A stretch of DNA of 64,000 nt, taken from the NCBI RefSeq assembly GCF_042685265.1, contig NZ_JBHUMX010000003.1, one strand, 5' to 3'. Source of the stretch: Oceanobacillus_B kapialis. Lineage in GTDB: Bacteria > Bacillota > Bacilli > Bacillales > Amphibacillaceae. The notes below the pieces were generated by a model. It was given only the letters and a program-made list of their open reading frames with translations. It was not told the origin of the DNA and did no database searches. Of the stretch, positions 25,317 to 34,185 are shown piece by piece (within the stretch, counting starts at the first letter, position 1; the number at the start of each line of letters is the position of its first letter). A program made the translations under genes and the position numbers.

Positions 25317-26516
25317 CTAATTCGTTTGCAAATTCCATCTAAATGGGTCATTCAATTGCTTCCAGTCCATCTCCATTTCCTCATCTGTTAATAAGCACTC
25401 ATCCAGCATCCGCACAACGTGGTCCCGATCTAAATCTGTCCCGATAAAAACGAGCTGGGTTTTTCGATCACCGTATTCAGGATGCCAGGATTGCTTAACT
25501 TCAGGGTTTTGACGGAAGATTGCCTCCTGTCTCGGTTTTGGCAGTGCAGCAACCCAATAAGAGACGGGTTCAATATTGGCTGCAGGTCCTGCCTGGGAAA
25601 GCAATAATGCAAACTCATTTCTTGTAGCACACCACATAATCCCTTTGGCTCTTACGATGTTATCCGGCATTGTTTCCACAAACTCTAGCAATCTTTCCGA
25701 ATGAAAAGGCGCTGTACGCACATACGTAAAAGATCCTATCCCATATTCCTCTGTCTCGGGGGTGTGCTCTTCTGGGCCTTCTCTTAACTCCTTTAACCAG
25801 CCCGCAGAGGAGCTTACCTTATCAAAATTAAAGGAATTTGTAGAGAGAATATCACTTGGATCAATCTTTCCATAGGTTGTACGAATAAATCGTGCCTCAG
25901 GCTGAAGCTTTCTTAGCACCCGCTCCAGTTTTGCCAGCTCTTCTTCGCCAACAAGATCACATTTGTTTAAAATGAGTACATTGCAAAATTCAATCTGGTC
26001 CAGTAAAAGGTCAGCGATTTCCCGATCATCTGCATCCGATACAGCTTCTTTTCTATCTAATAAACTGTCACCAGAACCAAAATCATGCCAAAAACGGTTT
26101 GCATCAACAACTGTTACCATTGTGTCCAGTTTCGTGAGCTTATTTAAATCAATCCCTAATTGATCGTCCATATAAGAGAAGGTTTGGGCAACAGGGATTG
26201 GCTCACTAATACCTGTCGATTCAATTAATATGTAGTCAAATTTCCCTTTTTTAGCTAGCTTCTCCACCTCGATCAAAAGGTCATCTCTTAACGTGCAGCA
26301 AATACATCCATTGGACATTTCGACTAATTGTTCATCAACTCTAGAAAGAGCTCCCTCGTTTTCCACAAGACTTGCATCAATATTAATCTCACTCATGTCA
26401 TTTACAATAACAGCTACCTTGAGCCCTTTTTTGTTGTGTAGAACATGGTTTAAAATAGTCGTCTTTCCTGATCCTAAATAGCCACTTAACACTGTAACAG
26501 GTATCTTCTTTTTCAA
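25317..26516 (-). CDS. COG0523 (CobW/YciC-type) GTPase, second copy
   Basis: This 399-aa close paralogue of the protein at 3853-5028 has Walker A GYLGSGKTT (12-20), CxCC motif GCICCTLRDD (C71, C73, C74), ESTGISEP, NKCD and C-terminal HPEYGDRKTQLVFIG. I favour TTG 26516, with AGGAG 8 nt upstream, over GTG 26525, which abuts that site. It is the last gene of the Zur-controlled operon starting at 28685. The likely role is a GTP-driven zinc insertase or chaperone; the client is unknown. Confidence 0.9.
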   Translation of the reverse strand: MKKKIPVTVLSGYLGSGKTTILNHVLHNKKGLKVAVIVNDMSEINIDASLVENEGALSRVDEQLVEMSNGCICCTLRDDLLIEVEKLAKKGKFDYILIESTGISEPIPVAQTFSYMDDQLGIDLNKLTKLDTMVTVVDANRFWHDFGSGDSLLDRKEAVSDADDREIADLLLDQIEFCNVLILNKCDLVGEEELAKLERVLRKLQPEARFIRTTYGKIDPSDILSTNSFNFDKVSSSAGWLKELREGPEEHTPETEEYGIGSFTYVRTAPFHSERLLEFVETMPDNIVRAKGIMWCATRNEFALLLSQAGPAANIEPVSYWVAALPKPRQEAIFRQNPEVKQSWHPEYGDRKTQLVFIGTDLDRDHVVRMLDECLLTDEEMEMDWKQLNDPFRWNLQTN

Positions 26517-26543
26517 CTCATTCACTCCTATAGATAAGATTGA

Positions 26544-27656
26544 CTAGCATTGACAACGTTCCCCACACATAGAAAGGTCATCGAGGATAAAGTTCTCCTG
26601 ACGATATAAATCTAAAATTTCCTGATTAAGTCCAAGCTTTTTGGCAATAGAGGCTGCCACTACTGCATAACGCTGTCTAAATTTATAAATGTAACAGAAT
26701 ATATGGCTGCCATGTCTCATTTCTGGACCTGCGAGGTAAATCCCCGGTGTCTTTCTAAACTCATCATCTTCTGTTAGTAGAACTTCACCATGTTGGCCAT
26801 AGGAGACTAAATTTCGAATAAGCTTTGTGCTTCCTGAAAATCCAGTCGCTATGATAGGTGGATTAGCACTTTTATATAGGGTACTTTGATCCGTATGAAC
26901 CACATATTGGTCTCCACTCATGGAAACTTCTGTGGCAGAAGCATTGCCGATAAGTTGAAACTTTGAGCTGTCAGGAAGGTTGCGCAGCCGATTATAGGTA
27001 TAGGGAGTAAGTGAGACACTTGGATCACTGTGGTCTAATTCCCACGTATTTGTACGAGCAATTACTTTCACATCCGCACCTTGGTTACAAAGGTGGTATG
27101 CTGCATCCAGCCCACTTTCATAGCCACCTATAATGATATACTCATGACCATTCATTTCTTTCCAAGCGGTCACATCACTCGAATGGATCCCTAAATTGGC
27201 TCCAGGGAAGGGGTTTCTATTCGGGTATTGATATTCTCCCCCACTCCAAACGACATACTTGCTGTGTAGCTCTCCCTCCTTAGTTTTTATGGTGAAGGTT
27301 CCATCTTCTTTCAAGACGGAAACAACCTCCGTATTTTCCTCGATAGGCAGTTCAAAGTGTTTTGCTACCAGATTTAAGTAAGCTGCATAATCTTCACCAG
27401 TTGGGTGTTCCTCATCCAAGCTATAGGCTGGTGACGTTTTTGGGGCAATGGCGTTCAAATCGGTTTGGCCAAATCCTTGTGCTGGGAAAGAAGGAGTGAT
27501 AAAACGCATCTCCTTTGGCCACTTGCGGAATGACTCGCCTACTTGGCCTTTCTCTAACAAAACAAAGTTTTCGCAACCCATTTCCTTTAAAAGGCTCCCC
27601 ACACCAATACCTGATGGTCCCGCGCCTACGATTACCACATCATATAAATTGCTCAT
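26544..27656 (-). CDS. NAD(P)/FAD-dependent oxidoreductase in a Zur operon
   Basis: This 370-aa CzcO/YpdA-like flavoprotein has an FAD motif VVIVGAGPSGIGVGSLL (7-23), an ATG-type motif PIIATGFSGS and a second dinucleotide motif YIIIGGYESGLDAAYH (about 173). The protein ends in CGERCQC, a compact cysteine cluster suited to metal or redox chemistry. It is sandwiched between two COG0523 GTPases in an operon with a Zur-controlled promoter. It is not homologous end-to-end with the FAD protein at 2641, yet occupies the same kind of place. The substrate is unknown. Confidence 0.8.
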   Translation of the reverse strand: MSNLYDVVIVGAGPSGIGVGSLLKEMGCENFVLLEKGQVGESFRKWPKEMRFITPSFPAQGFGQTDLNAIAPKTSPAYSLDEEHPTGEDYAAYLNLVAKHFELPIEENTEVVSVLKEDGTFTIKTKEGELHSKYVVWSGGEYQYPNRNPFPGANLGIHSSDVTAWKEMNGHEYIIIGGYESGLDAAYHLCNQGADVKVIARTNTWELDHSDPSVSLTPYTYNRLRNLPDSSKFQLIGNASATEVSMSGDQYVVHTDQSTLYKSANPPIIATGFSGSTKLIRNLVSYGQHGEVLLTEDDEFRKTPGIYLAGPEMRHGSHIFCYIYKFRQRYAVVAASIAKKLGLNQEILDLYRQENFILDDLSMCGERCQC

Positions 27657-27677
27657 ATTCGGTAGCTCCTTTCTAAA

Positions 27678-28685
27678 TTAAGCTCGCAGTTCTAGCGTGA
27701 AGGCATTGTCTCCCATACAATAATTGAATCCTTTTTCCAGTTCTTCCCTGTCTAAATTATTACCTATAAATACAAGCTCACTTTTTCGTTTCTCATTCTT
27801 TCTCCAAGGTTTATCATAGTTACTGGCAAACAACATATGAACACCTTGAAAGACAACACGATGGTCAACATCTTGTATATTTAAAATCCCTTTATACCGG
27901 TAAAGTGTTTCACCTTTTATTTGTACAAGGTAGGAAAACCATTTATTTACCCGCTCTAATATAAGTGGTGTATCACTTTCCAATACGAAAGATTGAATTC
28001 GATCCGTATGATGATGATGGTGGGTCGTTAATAGATTTGGTCTTAGTTTAAGCTTTTGATCAAGATTGAATGATTTAACTCCCATCACTTTGGTTAGTGG
28101 CACATTGCTGTTTCTGGCACTCATTATCTCGGCCGTTACGTTCATCTGCTTTATCCGGTTCAACAGGGCTTCTTTCTCTTCGGGAGTAATAAGATCTATT
28201 TTGTTTAGAATGATTAAATCCGCAAAGGCAATCTGCTCTAGCGCCTCCTCTTGTCTATCTAAATAGATAGGAAGATGTTTGGAATCTACTACCGTGCAAA
28301 CAGCGTCTATTTCAAACCAGTTTGACATCACTTCATCCATGAGAAATGTTTGGATGACAGGTGCAGGATTTGCTAAGCCGGTTGTTTCAATAATAATTCT
28401 GTTAAGTGGTGAATTTTCTTGATAGACTTTCGAGATTAAATTCTTAAGAATACGAATTAAATCGCCACGGACATTGCAGCAAATGCACCCATTATTAATT
28501 TCTACAATTTCCTCTTGGGTCGTCATGACCAATTGGCCATCAATACTTGTCTCACCAAATTCGTTAATAATCACTGCCGCATGCCTATTTCTTTTGTCTT
28601 TAAGTATTCTGTTTAACAGCGTCGTTTTTCCTGAACCTAGGAACCCTGTAATAATCGTTACTGGAATTTTGTGATCACGCAACAA
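27678..28685 (-). CDS. COG0523 (CobW-family) GTPase, third copy with His tract
   Basis: This 335-aa G3E GTPase of a different subgroup (YjiA-like) has Walker A GFLGSGKTT (14-22), NGCICC (65-70), ETTGLANPAP (100-109), NKIDL (161-165) and a five-His tract HHHHH at 222-226, usual in metal-handling CobW proteins. It starts at TTG 28685 behind GGAGGT with a 7-nt gap. It is the first gene of the leftward operon under the Zur boxes at 28796-28837. Confidence 0.9.
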   Translation of the reverse strand: MLRDHKIPVTIITGFLGSGKTTLLNRILKDKRNRHAAVIINEFGETSIDGQLVMTTQEEIVEINNGCICCNVRGDLIRILKNLISKVYQENSPLNRIIIETTGLANPAPVIQTFLMDEVMSNWFEIDAVCTVVDSKHLPIYLDRQEEALEQIAFADLIILNKIDLITPEEKEALLNRIKQMNVTAEIMSARNSNVPLTKVMGVKSFNLDQKLKLRPNLLTTHHHHHTDRIQSFVLESDTPLILERVNKWFSYLVQIKGETLYRYKGILNIQDVDHRVVFQGVHMLFASNYDKPWRKNEKRKSELVFIGNNLDREELEKGFNYCMGDNAFTLELRA

Positions 28686-28790
28686 ATCTTCTACCTCCTT
28701 GGGATAAATACCATTACTTATGTACGTTACTCTCTATTTTAATGCCCTTATCTTATCTACACTCTTGTCACATTGTCCTGCTAACTATAC

Positions 28791-28819
28791 ATAATATCGT
28801 AACGATTACGATTTGTAAA
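28791..28819 (-). promoter_or_regulatory. Promoter of the second zinc operon
   Basis: On the minus strand TTTACA (28819-28814) and TATTAT (28796-28791) are separated by exactly 17 bp. The spacer is filled by a Zur box. Confidence 0.8.
28796..28812. promoter_or_regulatory. Zur box within the promoter spacer
   Basis: ATCGTAACGATTACGAT is a near-perfect Zur palindrome lying between the -35 and -10 elements of the 28685 operon, so Zn-Zur should exclude RNA polymerase. Confidence 0.88.
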
Positions 28820-28837
28820 CAGTAATGGTTACGATTT
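28818..28837. promoter_or_regulatory. Second Zur box
   Basis: AACAGTAATGGTTACGATTT has one perfect and one degenerate Zur half-site and adjoins the first box upstream of the -35 element, suggesting cooperative binding. Confidence 0.75.
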
Positions 28838-28880
28838 ATAAAAGAATTAATATGGAAGTCTCTTTCCAGAACGAAAAATG

Positions 28881-28908
28881 TTGCTAGATCACATGAGCAT
28901 GGTATACT
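28881..28908 (+). promoter_or_regulatory. Promoter of the HD-domain gene
   Basis: TTGCTA (28881-28886) and TATACT (28903-28908) are spaced 16 bp, 37 bp before the TTG start. Confidence 0.6.
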
Positions 28909-28944
28909 TATTAATTCATTTTAGTAAGAAAAGGGGGTAATTAT

Positions 28945-29934
28945 TTGGATAATCCTGCACAGCTTATTACAGAACCACTCTACCCAGAAATAAAAGCCTA
29001 CCCTTGGGAGGCAGCACTTTTTCAATGCAGACCCGTGAGAAGACTTAAGCATCTATCCCACTTTGGCGGTGCCTCATTTTTATCGCCTGTTGTGCACAGT
29101 CGCTTTGAGCATACGGTTGGTGTCTGGAAGTTAACGGCCTTCTATTTTCCTAATGATATAGAACTCCGGGTAGCCGCCTTGCTTCATGACATCGGCCATC
29201 TCCCATTTTCCCACGCCATGGAGGAAGCGCTAGCCTTCAATCACCACCAATTAACCGAAATGTACATACTGGAGCCGGAGATCTCTACTATTCTACAAGG
29301 AGCAGATCTGGATGCGCAGAAAATTATAAGCCTTTTAAATAATTCTTCAGCCATTACTGGAAAAGGCAATATATTAGGGCTTGATCATTTAGATAGTTTT
29401 CTGCGGGATACTTATATGGCTGGTGAGTGCAGTAGGCTCCCTTGTGACGTGCTTCGGGACATAAAATGCACCCCAGAAGGAATTGAAACGGACCTTGCAA
29501 CTGGAAACTATGTTATGAAATTAATTTTGGCAGACCATAAGCTTTTTCTATCCCCAATTATGGTGGCTATTGATCGATTACTGGCAGAATCTGTGAAGCT
29601 ACATTGGCAAGAAACCACAGCTCATAACAGAGAAGCATTTGCCCGAAAAACGGATGCGGAGGTTATTGCCATTTTAACGACTTCTCCTTCTTTTAAGGCA
29701 CGGAAACTTATTGATATGCTTCGTTATGAGCCATTTAAGATCCGCATTAACGAAGTGGAAACGGGAGAAGGGTATCCGATTAGCATTCGGAAAATATACC
29801 AAAAGGCCCCTCTGTGCGAAGGAAAAATCCTTACGGAACTAAGCGAGCGTGCACGCCAAGTACTAGAGGATTTAAAGAAGCTTGCTTTTCATTTTGAAGT
29901 GGTAGTAGATTTAGAAGAAGAATTGGTTGATTAA
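28945..29934 (+). CDS. HD-domain phosphohydrolase
   Basis: This 329-aa protein of the COG1078-like HD superfamily has histidines in SRFEHTVG, the metal-binding HD in LRVAALLHDIGHLPFSHAMEE (about 75-95), and a later Asp in LGLDHLDSFLRDTY. Relatives include dNTP triphosphohydrolases and other metal-dependent phosphohydrolases; the substrate here cannot be read from sequence. It starts at TTG 28945 with AAGGGGG 7-8 nt upstream. It is a single gene with its own promoter and a shared terminator. Confidence 0.85.
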   Translation: MDNPAQLITEPLYPEIKAYPWEAALFQCRPVRRLKHLSHFGGASFLSPVVHSRFEHTVGVWKLTAFYFPNDIELRVAALLHDIGHLPFSHAMEEALAFNHHQLTEMYILEPEISTILQGADLDAQKIISLLNNSSAITGKGNILGLDHLDSFLRDTYMAGECSRLPCDVLRDIKCTPEGIETDLATGNYVMKLILADHKLFLSPIMVAIDRLLAESVKLHWQETTAHNREAFARKTDAEVIAILTTSPSFKARKLIDMLRYEPFKIRINEVETGEGYPISIRKIYQKAPLCEGKILTELSERARQVLEDLKKLAFHFEVVVDLEEELVD

Positions 29935-29962
29935 GGCTTGCGATAATTAGCACCATTCATAA

Positions 29963-29997
29963 AAAAAGCCGAGCGATCCTTTTAATCACTCGGCTTC
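29963..29997. terminator. Bidirectional terminator
   Basis: GCCGAG.GAT and ATC.CTCGGC pair around CCTTTTA, with A-run and T-rich flanks. It serves the HD gene and the convergent aldo/keto reductase. Confidence 0.8.
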
Positions 29998-30005
29998 TCT
30001 TCTAC

Positions 30006-30845
30006 TTAAAAATTAAATGTGTCCGGGTCAGGCCCAACGCGCAAATTCTCATTTAAAGCGTCAATTGCTTCCATATCTTCTGCTGATAATTGAAAATCAA
30101 ACACATCTCCATTGGCAACAATACGATGCTCCTTGGTTGATTTTGGTATGGTTGCTATACCACTTTGCAGATTCCAGCGAATAATGACCTGTGCAACAGC
30201 CTTGCCATGTTTTTCTGCTATTTCTTCTAGTAAAGAGTGATCCAGAAGTTGTCCCTGCATTAATGGCGACCATGCCTGTAATTGGATGCCGTTCTCTTTA
30301 GCGTATTTCCGTAAATCCTGTTGCGTCAATTTCGGGTGGTGTTCGACTTGGTTAAGCATCGGCTTTATTTCACTTATTTTAGCCAAATCCTCTAAGTGGT
30401 GCACCTGAAAATTACTCACTCCAATTGCTCGAATAAGTCCTTGCTTATATAGATCCTCCAATGCTTTCCAAGCTTCCTTGTATTGCTCTACCCCTGGCCA
30501 ATGGATGAGATATAAATCAAGATAATCTAGGCCCAATTTTTCCAATGATACACGGAATGCTTTTATCGTGTCTTCATAATTTAATCCATCATTCCATACC
30601 TTTGAGGTAATGAAAAGATCCTCCCTTTTTAGGCCAGTTTCTCTTATACTTTCTTGAATTCCCTGACCTACACCTGCTTCATTTCCATAAATAGCAGCTG
30701 TATCAATTAGGCGGTACCCGTTCTTTATAGCTGCCTTTACGGCTTGCACAAGCTCTGGTCCTTCTTCTACTTTAAAGACCCCTAGTCCAAGCCAAGGCAT
30801 CTTCACACCGTTTGAAAGTATTAGTTTACTTTGTAAATTTTCCAT
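30006..30845 (-). CDS. Aldo/keto reductase (YvgN-like)
   Basis: This 279-aa AKR of the 2,5-diketo-gluconate/glyoxal reductase type has catalytic Asp and Tyr in LIDTAAIYGNEAGVG, Lys in ITSKVW, His in YLIHWPG, and NADPH-binding IPKSTKEHRI near the end. Closest in pattern to B. subtilis YvgN, a methylglyoxal reductase. It lies 15 bp after an MFS exporter and is likely co-transcribed with it, suggesting detoxification of a reactive carbonyl or drug. Confidence 0.92.
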   Translation of the reverse strand: MENLQSKLILSNGVKMPWLGLGVFKVEEGPELVQAVKAAIKNGYRLIDTAAIYGNEAGVGQGIQESIRETGLKREDLFITSKVWNDGLNYEDTIKAFRVSLEKLGLDYLDLYLIHWPGVEQYKEAWKALEDLYKQGLIRAIGVSNFQVHHLEDLAKISEIKPMLNQVEHHPKLTQQDLRKYAKENGIQLQAWSPLMQGQLLDHSLLEEIAEKHGKAVAQVIIRWNLQSGIATIPKSTKEHRIVANGDVFDFQLSAEDMEAIDALNENLRVGPDPDTFNF

Positions 30846-30860
30846 TGTTTTCTCTCTCCT

Positions 30861-32069
30861 TTAAGCACATTGTTTTACGTTAGTTTCTACTGCATCTTGC
30901 TTCTCCAGTTTTCGACTATAGCCTGTCAGCAATACTGCTGCTGTCACCATTAATCCACCAATCCAGCCTGTATGAATAAGGCCAATAGAATCGGTAATAA
31001 TTCCTCCTAAAAAGGAACCAATCGCGATACCTGCATTAAACGCTGCAATGTTAATGGCGGAAGCTACATCAACTCCACCAGGGACGAAGCGTTCTGCCAG
31101 CATCACAACATACACCTGCAATCCTGGCACATTCATAAATGCGAACAGGCCCATTAGCATAATTGTGATGAGTCCAACCACTTTGAAAGGTGCCGTGAAG
31201 GTTAATAGAAAAAGTACCACTGCCTGGAATAAGAACATGAAAAACAAGGATTTTATCGGATTTTTGTTAGATAATTTTCCGCCAATCATATTCCCGATGG
31301 CAATGGCCACCCCATACACCAAAAGCAGCACGGCTACCACATTGCTAGAAAATCCTGTTACCTCTTGTAACAATGGGGAAAGATAGGTAAACACGACAAA
31401 CGTTCCACCATAACCAAGCGCCGTAATAACAAAGACGAGTAGCAAGCGATTATTTGTCAGCAGCTTCCATTGGTCGCCAAACGTTGTTTTAACACCCCGT
31501 TTTAAATTGGCAGGTACAAGAAAGCTGTTAGCCACAAAGGCTAGTATTCCTATTCCGACAATGGTCAAAAAAGCCAATCGCCAACCGAATTGCTGACCAA
31601 GAAAGGTGCCAATTGGAACACCTGTAACGGTCGCTACCGTTAAACCTGTGAACATGATCGATATAGCAGTTGCACGTCGGTCTGGTGTAACCAGACTTGC
31701 TGCAATTACGGAACCAATTGACATAAACAAACCATGGGAAAATGCTGCTAGCACTCTTCCCACAAGTAATATGCCAACACCTGTTGCGCCTGCTGCGATA
31801 CTATTTCCGACAATGAAAAGAACCATGATCCATAGCAGCAGAGCCTTCCTTGACATTGTGGATGTCAAAGCTGTGAGAATTGGAGCACCAAACGTTACGC
31901 CTAGTGCATATATGGACACCGTTAAACCAGCTGTGGTAACGGATATTTCTAAGTCATCCGCAATTAGCGGGAGAAGACCGACACTAATAAATTCTGTCGT
32001 CCCAATAGCAAATGCACTAACGGCTAAAGCCATTAATGCAAGAAAGCTTCTTTTCTTATCTAAAGCCAT
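30861..32069 (-). CDS. MFS exporter (AraJ/YdhP-type DHA1 family)
   Basis: This 402-aa 12-helix major facilitator begins LALMALAVSAFAIGTTEFISVGLLPLIADDL, the signature of AraJ/YdhP-type drug or sugar exporters, with VGRVLAAFSHGLFMSIGSVIAASLV in helix 4. It is divergent from an HxlR regulator with a palindrome between them and in operon with an aldo/keto reductase. The start follows AGGAGGTC. Substrate unknown. Confidence 0.9.
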   Translation of the reverse strand: MALDKKRSFLALMALAVSAFAIGTTEFISVGLLPLIADDLEISVTTAGLTVSIYALGVTFGAPILTALTSTMSRKALLLWIMVLFIVGNSIAAGATGVGILLVGRVLAAFSHGLFMSIGSVIAASLVTPDRRATAISIMFTGLTVATVTGVPIGTFLGQQFGWRLAFLTIVGIGILAFVANSFLVPANLKRGVKTTFGDQWKLLTNNRLLLVFVITALGYGGTFVVFTYLSPLLQEVTGFSSNVVAVLLLVYGVAIAIGNMIGGKLSNKNPIKSLFFMFLFQAVVLFLLTFTAPFKVVGLITIMLMGLFAFMNVPGLQVYVVMLAERFVPGGVDVASAINIAAFNAGIAIGSFLGGIITDSIGLIHTGWIGGLMVTAAVLLTGYSRKLEKQDAVETNVKQCA

Positions 32070-32163
32070 ATCTCATGACCTCCTGTATATTTTTTGTAAA
32101 AAAGTTGGTAAATTACTGCCGGCAAATGATATTATGTAACATACAGGTATAAAAGAAAAGAAC

Positions 32164-32177
32164 GCACTTTAAAGTGC
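32164..32177. promoter_or_regulatory. Palindrome in the MFS/hxlR intergenic region
   Basis: GCACTTTAAAGTGC is a perfect 14-bp palindrome between the two divergent genes; it may be part of the operator region. Confidence 0.4.
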
Positions 32178-32198
32178 TATAGATACTTTTTTGTAATG

Positions 32199-32218
32199 TA
32201 GGTACTTTTTAGTACCTA
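32199..32218. promoter_or_regulatory. Putative HxlR-type operator
   Basis: TAGGTACTTTTTAGTACCTA is a perfect inverted repeat with a 4-nt centre just before the regulator ribosome site. A related half-site (GATACTTTTTT) lies at about 32181. This matches the spacing of HxlR-family operators. Confidence 0.65.
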
Positions 32219-32234
32219 TGAAAGGAGGAAGACC

Positions 32235-32597
32235 ATGAAGAAGAAAAAATACAATATTTCAGTAGAGGCAACCCTTGAAGTAATCGGCGGGAAATGGAAG
32301 TGTGTCATTCTTTGTCACCTCACACATGGCAAAAAACGCACGAGTGAATTGAAGCGATTAATGCCGAATATTACACAGAAAATGCTGACACAGCAGCTCC
32401 GCGAATTAGAAGACGACGGGATTATTAACCGCATCATCTACAACCAGGTGCCACCAAAAGTAGAATATGAGCTAAGTGAATATGGGCGCAGCCTTGAAGT
32501 GATACTCGATTCCTTATGTGCATGGGGTGAAACCCATATTACAAAGGTGTACGGAGATAAGTCTGAAGTACTTGAGGAAAGCATATTGAACAACTAA
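32235..32597 (+). CDS. HxlR-family transcriptional regulator
   Basis: This 120-aa winged-helix protein has VEATLEVIGGKWKCVILCHLTHGKKRTSELKRLMPNITQKMLTQQLRELEDDGIINR, a textbook HxlR domain with an early cysteine that could sense electrophiles. It starts behind AAAGGAGG. It is divergent from the MFS/aldo-keto reductase operon, which it probably controls together with itself through the palindrome at 32199. Confidence 0.93.
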   Translation: MKKKKYNISVEATLEVIGGKWKCVILCHLTHGKKRTSELKRLMPNITQKMLTQQLRELEDDGIINRIIYNQVPPKVEYELSEYGRSLEVILDSLCAWGETHITKVYGDKSEVLEESILNN

Positions 32598-32601
32598 AAA
32601 A

Positions 32602-32636
32602 AGCGACCTGGCTTAATCACCAGATCGCTTTTTATT
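32602..32636. terminator. Bidirectional terminator
   Basis: GCGACCTGG and CCAGATCGC form a mostly paired 9-bp stem with an A-run before and TTTTTATTTT after; shared by hxlR and the convergent acetyltransferase. Confidence 0.8.
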
Positions 32637-32685
32637 TTCACTTCTATCGTTCAATGTAAAAGATTTTTAATCCTGAATTTCTATT

Positions 32686-33405
32686 TTACTGTTGCTCCTT
32701 CTCAAATCGATATATCCCTTTACGATCCCGAAGTGTACAACCATTTTTAACAAAAATAGTAATCATAGCCTGATTACTAGTATCCGTACTGCCCACATAG
32801 TAAGCTGCGTTTTGTTGTTTAAGAAGGGATAGGGAAGCGACATGCATGGAAGAGCCGAATCCACGTCCTCTCATTTCCGGGACGACACCAAAGTAGAACA
32901 TTCGGCCTTCGTCTGTTGTCCCTTCTTCAATATGTGGGATACTTATGCCACATACTTCCCGATCAAGGACGAAATAATAGCAAATATCACGCCAAGCGGA
33001 GCCCAGCTCACTTTCAAGCGAGCGCACCACTTCTTCGATTGGCTGTTTTTTATTCTTGTTTGCTGAACCGGAACGACAGCGTTCGTAGAGTTCTGTAAAT
33101 TGTTGATCGGTTATGTACCCTTCTCCAAGACTGTTCCAATGAAACGGAAAAGCCTGCTGTTCCAAACTGGCCAACAACCTTGTATATTCGACAACAGTCG
33201 ATATTTTTTCAAACCCCTCATCGAACAATATAGATTCATAGGCTTCATCCAAAAGCACTGAGATGAAGCCATTTTCAGTTGCCTTCCAATCTTGAACGAG
33301 TTGTAGCAATGCTGTCTCGTAGCTTTCTTTGGGAACACTTTCTTGTTTCAACTGGTCTACAAGCCAATAATTTCCCGGGTTTTTTATAGTATGGAATAAG
33401 TTCAA
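32686..33405 (-). CDS. GNAT-family N-acetyltransferase
   Basis: This 239-aa protein has a C-terminal GNAT fold: VCGISIPHIEE, then the acetyl-CoA loop VVPEMRGRGFGSSMHVASL (about 179-197) and VGSTDTSNQAMITIFVKNGC. The N-terminal half (about 120 residues) resembles a degenerate second domain, as in two-domain GNATs. It starts at TTG 33405. The substrate is unknown. Confidence 0.85.
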   Translation of the reverse strand: MNLFHTIKNPGNYWLVDQLKQESVPKESYETALLQLVQDWKATENGFISVLLDEAYESILFDEGFEKISTVVEYTRLLASLEQQAFPFHWNSLGEGYITDQQFTELYERCRSGSANKNKKQPIEEVVRSLESELGSAWRDICYYFVLDREVCGISIPHIEEGTTDEGRMFYFGVVPEMRGRGFGSSMHVASLSLLKQQNAAYYVGSTDTSNQAMITIFVKNGCTLRDRKGIYRFEKEQQ

Positions 33406-33441
33406 GCTCTCAACACCCTTCTCTGAAAAGAGAATAGCTAC

Positions 33442-33942
33442 TTAACGAATAGCATTAATTTTATACTTATCGTCCTCTTTTGTTATCTCAAGTGATAAAT
33501 ACCCATTTTGCTTAACTTTTGTCCCATCAGCTTCTTCAAAGCTTTCCGTATATTCAAAGTCATAAAGGAAATAGGAAGTGGCCTTGGTGACAACTTCATT
33601 TCTTATTTTTATGTCAAGATTGGATTTTGGCCCTGTAAATTGTAAAGCACTACTATTTTCCAACATTCCTTTTGTAAACAAATCTAATTTCGCTAGATTA
33701 TAGGCCTCTTCTGTCTGTGCATATAAAAGCTGGTCATACTTTTGTTTTAACTCTTGTGCAATATCTAACAATTCTTGTTCACTATATGTAAAAAAATTCA
33801 AGTCAGCTTCTTTAATATCGTTAGTCGGAGTATTTTGAACAGCGGCACGTTTTCGGTTTTCAGCCAATCCTTGTTCACCAGCACATGCAGTTAGATAAAG
33901 AAGAAACAAAGCTGCGCATGCCAGTAAAATGTATTTTCCCAA
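33442..33942 (-). CDS. Putative lipoprotein, unknown function
   Basis: This 166-aa protein has a lipoprotein signal (ILLACAALFLLYLTAC, Cys20). The mature part starts with a basic/polar linker and ends in a beta-rich region (YFLYDFEYTESFEEADGTKVKQNGYLSLEITKEDDKYKINAI) similar in shape to NTF2-like or DUF4878-type lipoprotein domains. It starts at TTG 33942 behind GGAGAGAG. The neighbours give no clear role. Confidence 0.72.
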   Translation of the reverse strand: MGKYILLACAALFLLYLTACAGEQGLAENRKRAAVQNTPTNDIKEADLNFFTYSEQELLDIAQELKQKYDQLLYAQTEEAYNLAKLDLFTKGMLENSSALQFTGPKSNLDIKIRNEVVTKATSYFLYDFEYTESFEEADGTKVKQNGYLSLEITKEDDKYKINAIR

Positions 33943-34185
33943 TTAGTACTCTCTCCCTTGTGCATCTGGTTGTTTTTACCTATGCTGATTATACTATAAA
34001 TATAGGTAAGCGGAAGAGATAAACTTAAAAATACACAAACCATTAATAGTTTTGCCATTTATTAGTTAAAGACAAAGCGACTTAGCATACTCTTCCCAGC
34101 ATGCATTATACATTTTAAAAGCTACTTATTCTAGCATTTTACTTCAAAAGATAAAGAAAAGTGGCCAATCCTGACCACGAACTTT

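Noticed and set aside
31606..32139. 177-aa plus-strand frame antisense to the MFS exporter
   Set aside because: Shadow frame; the minus-strand MFS gene has a clear start site and family motifs.
33943..34185. A small gene between the lipoprotein and the IS element
   Set aside because: No ORF with a ribosome site. Only an inverted repeat TTACCTAT/ATAGGTAA (33976/34002) with an A/T-rich centre, probably promoter-related, is visible.
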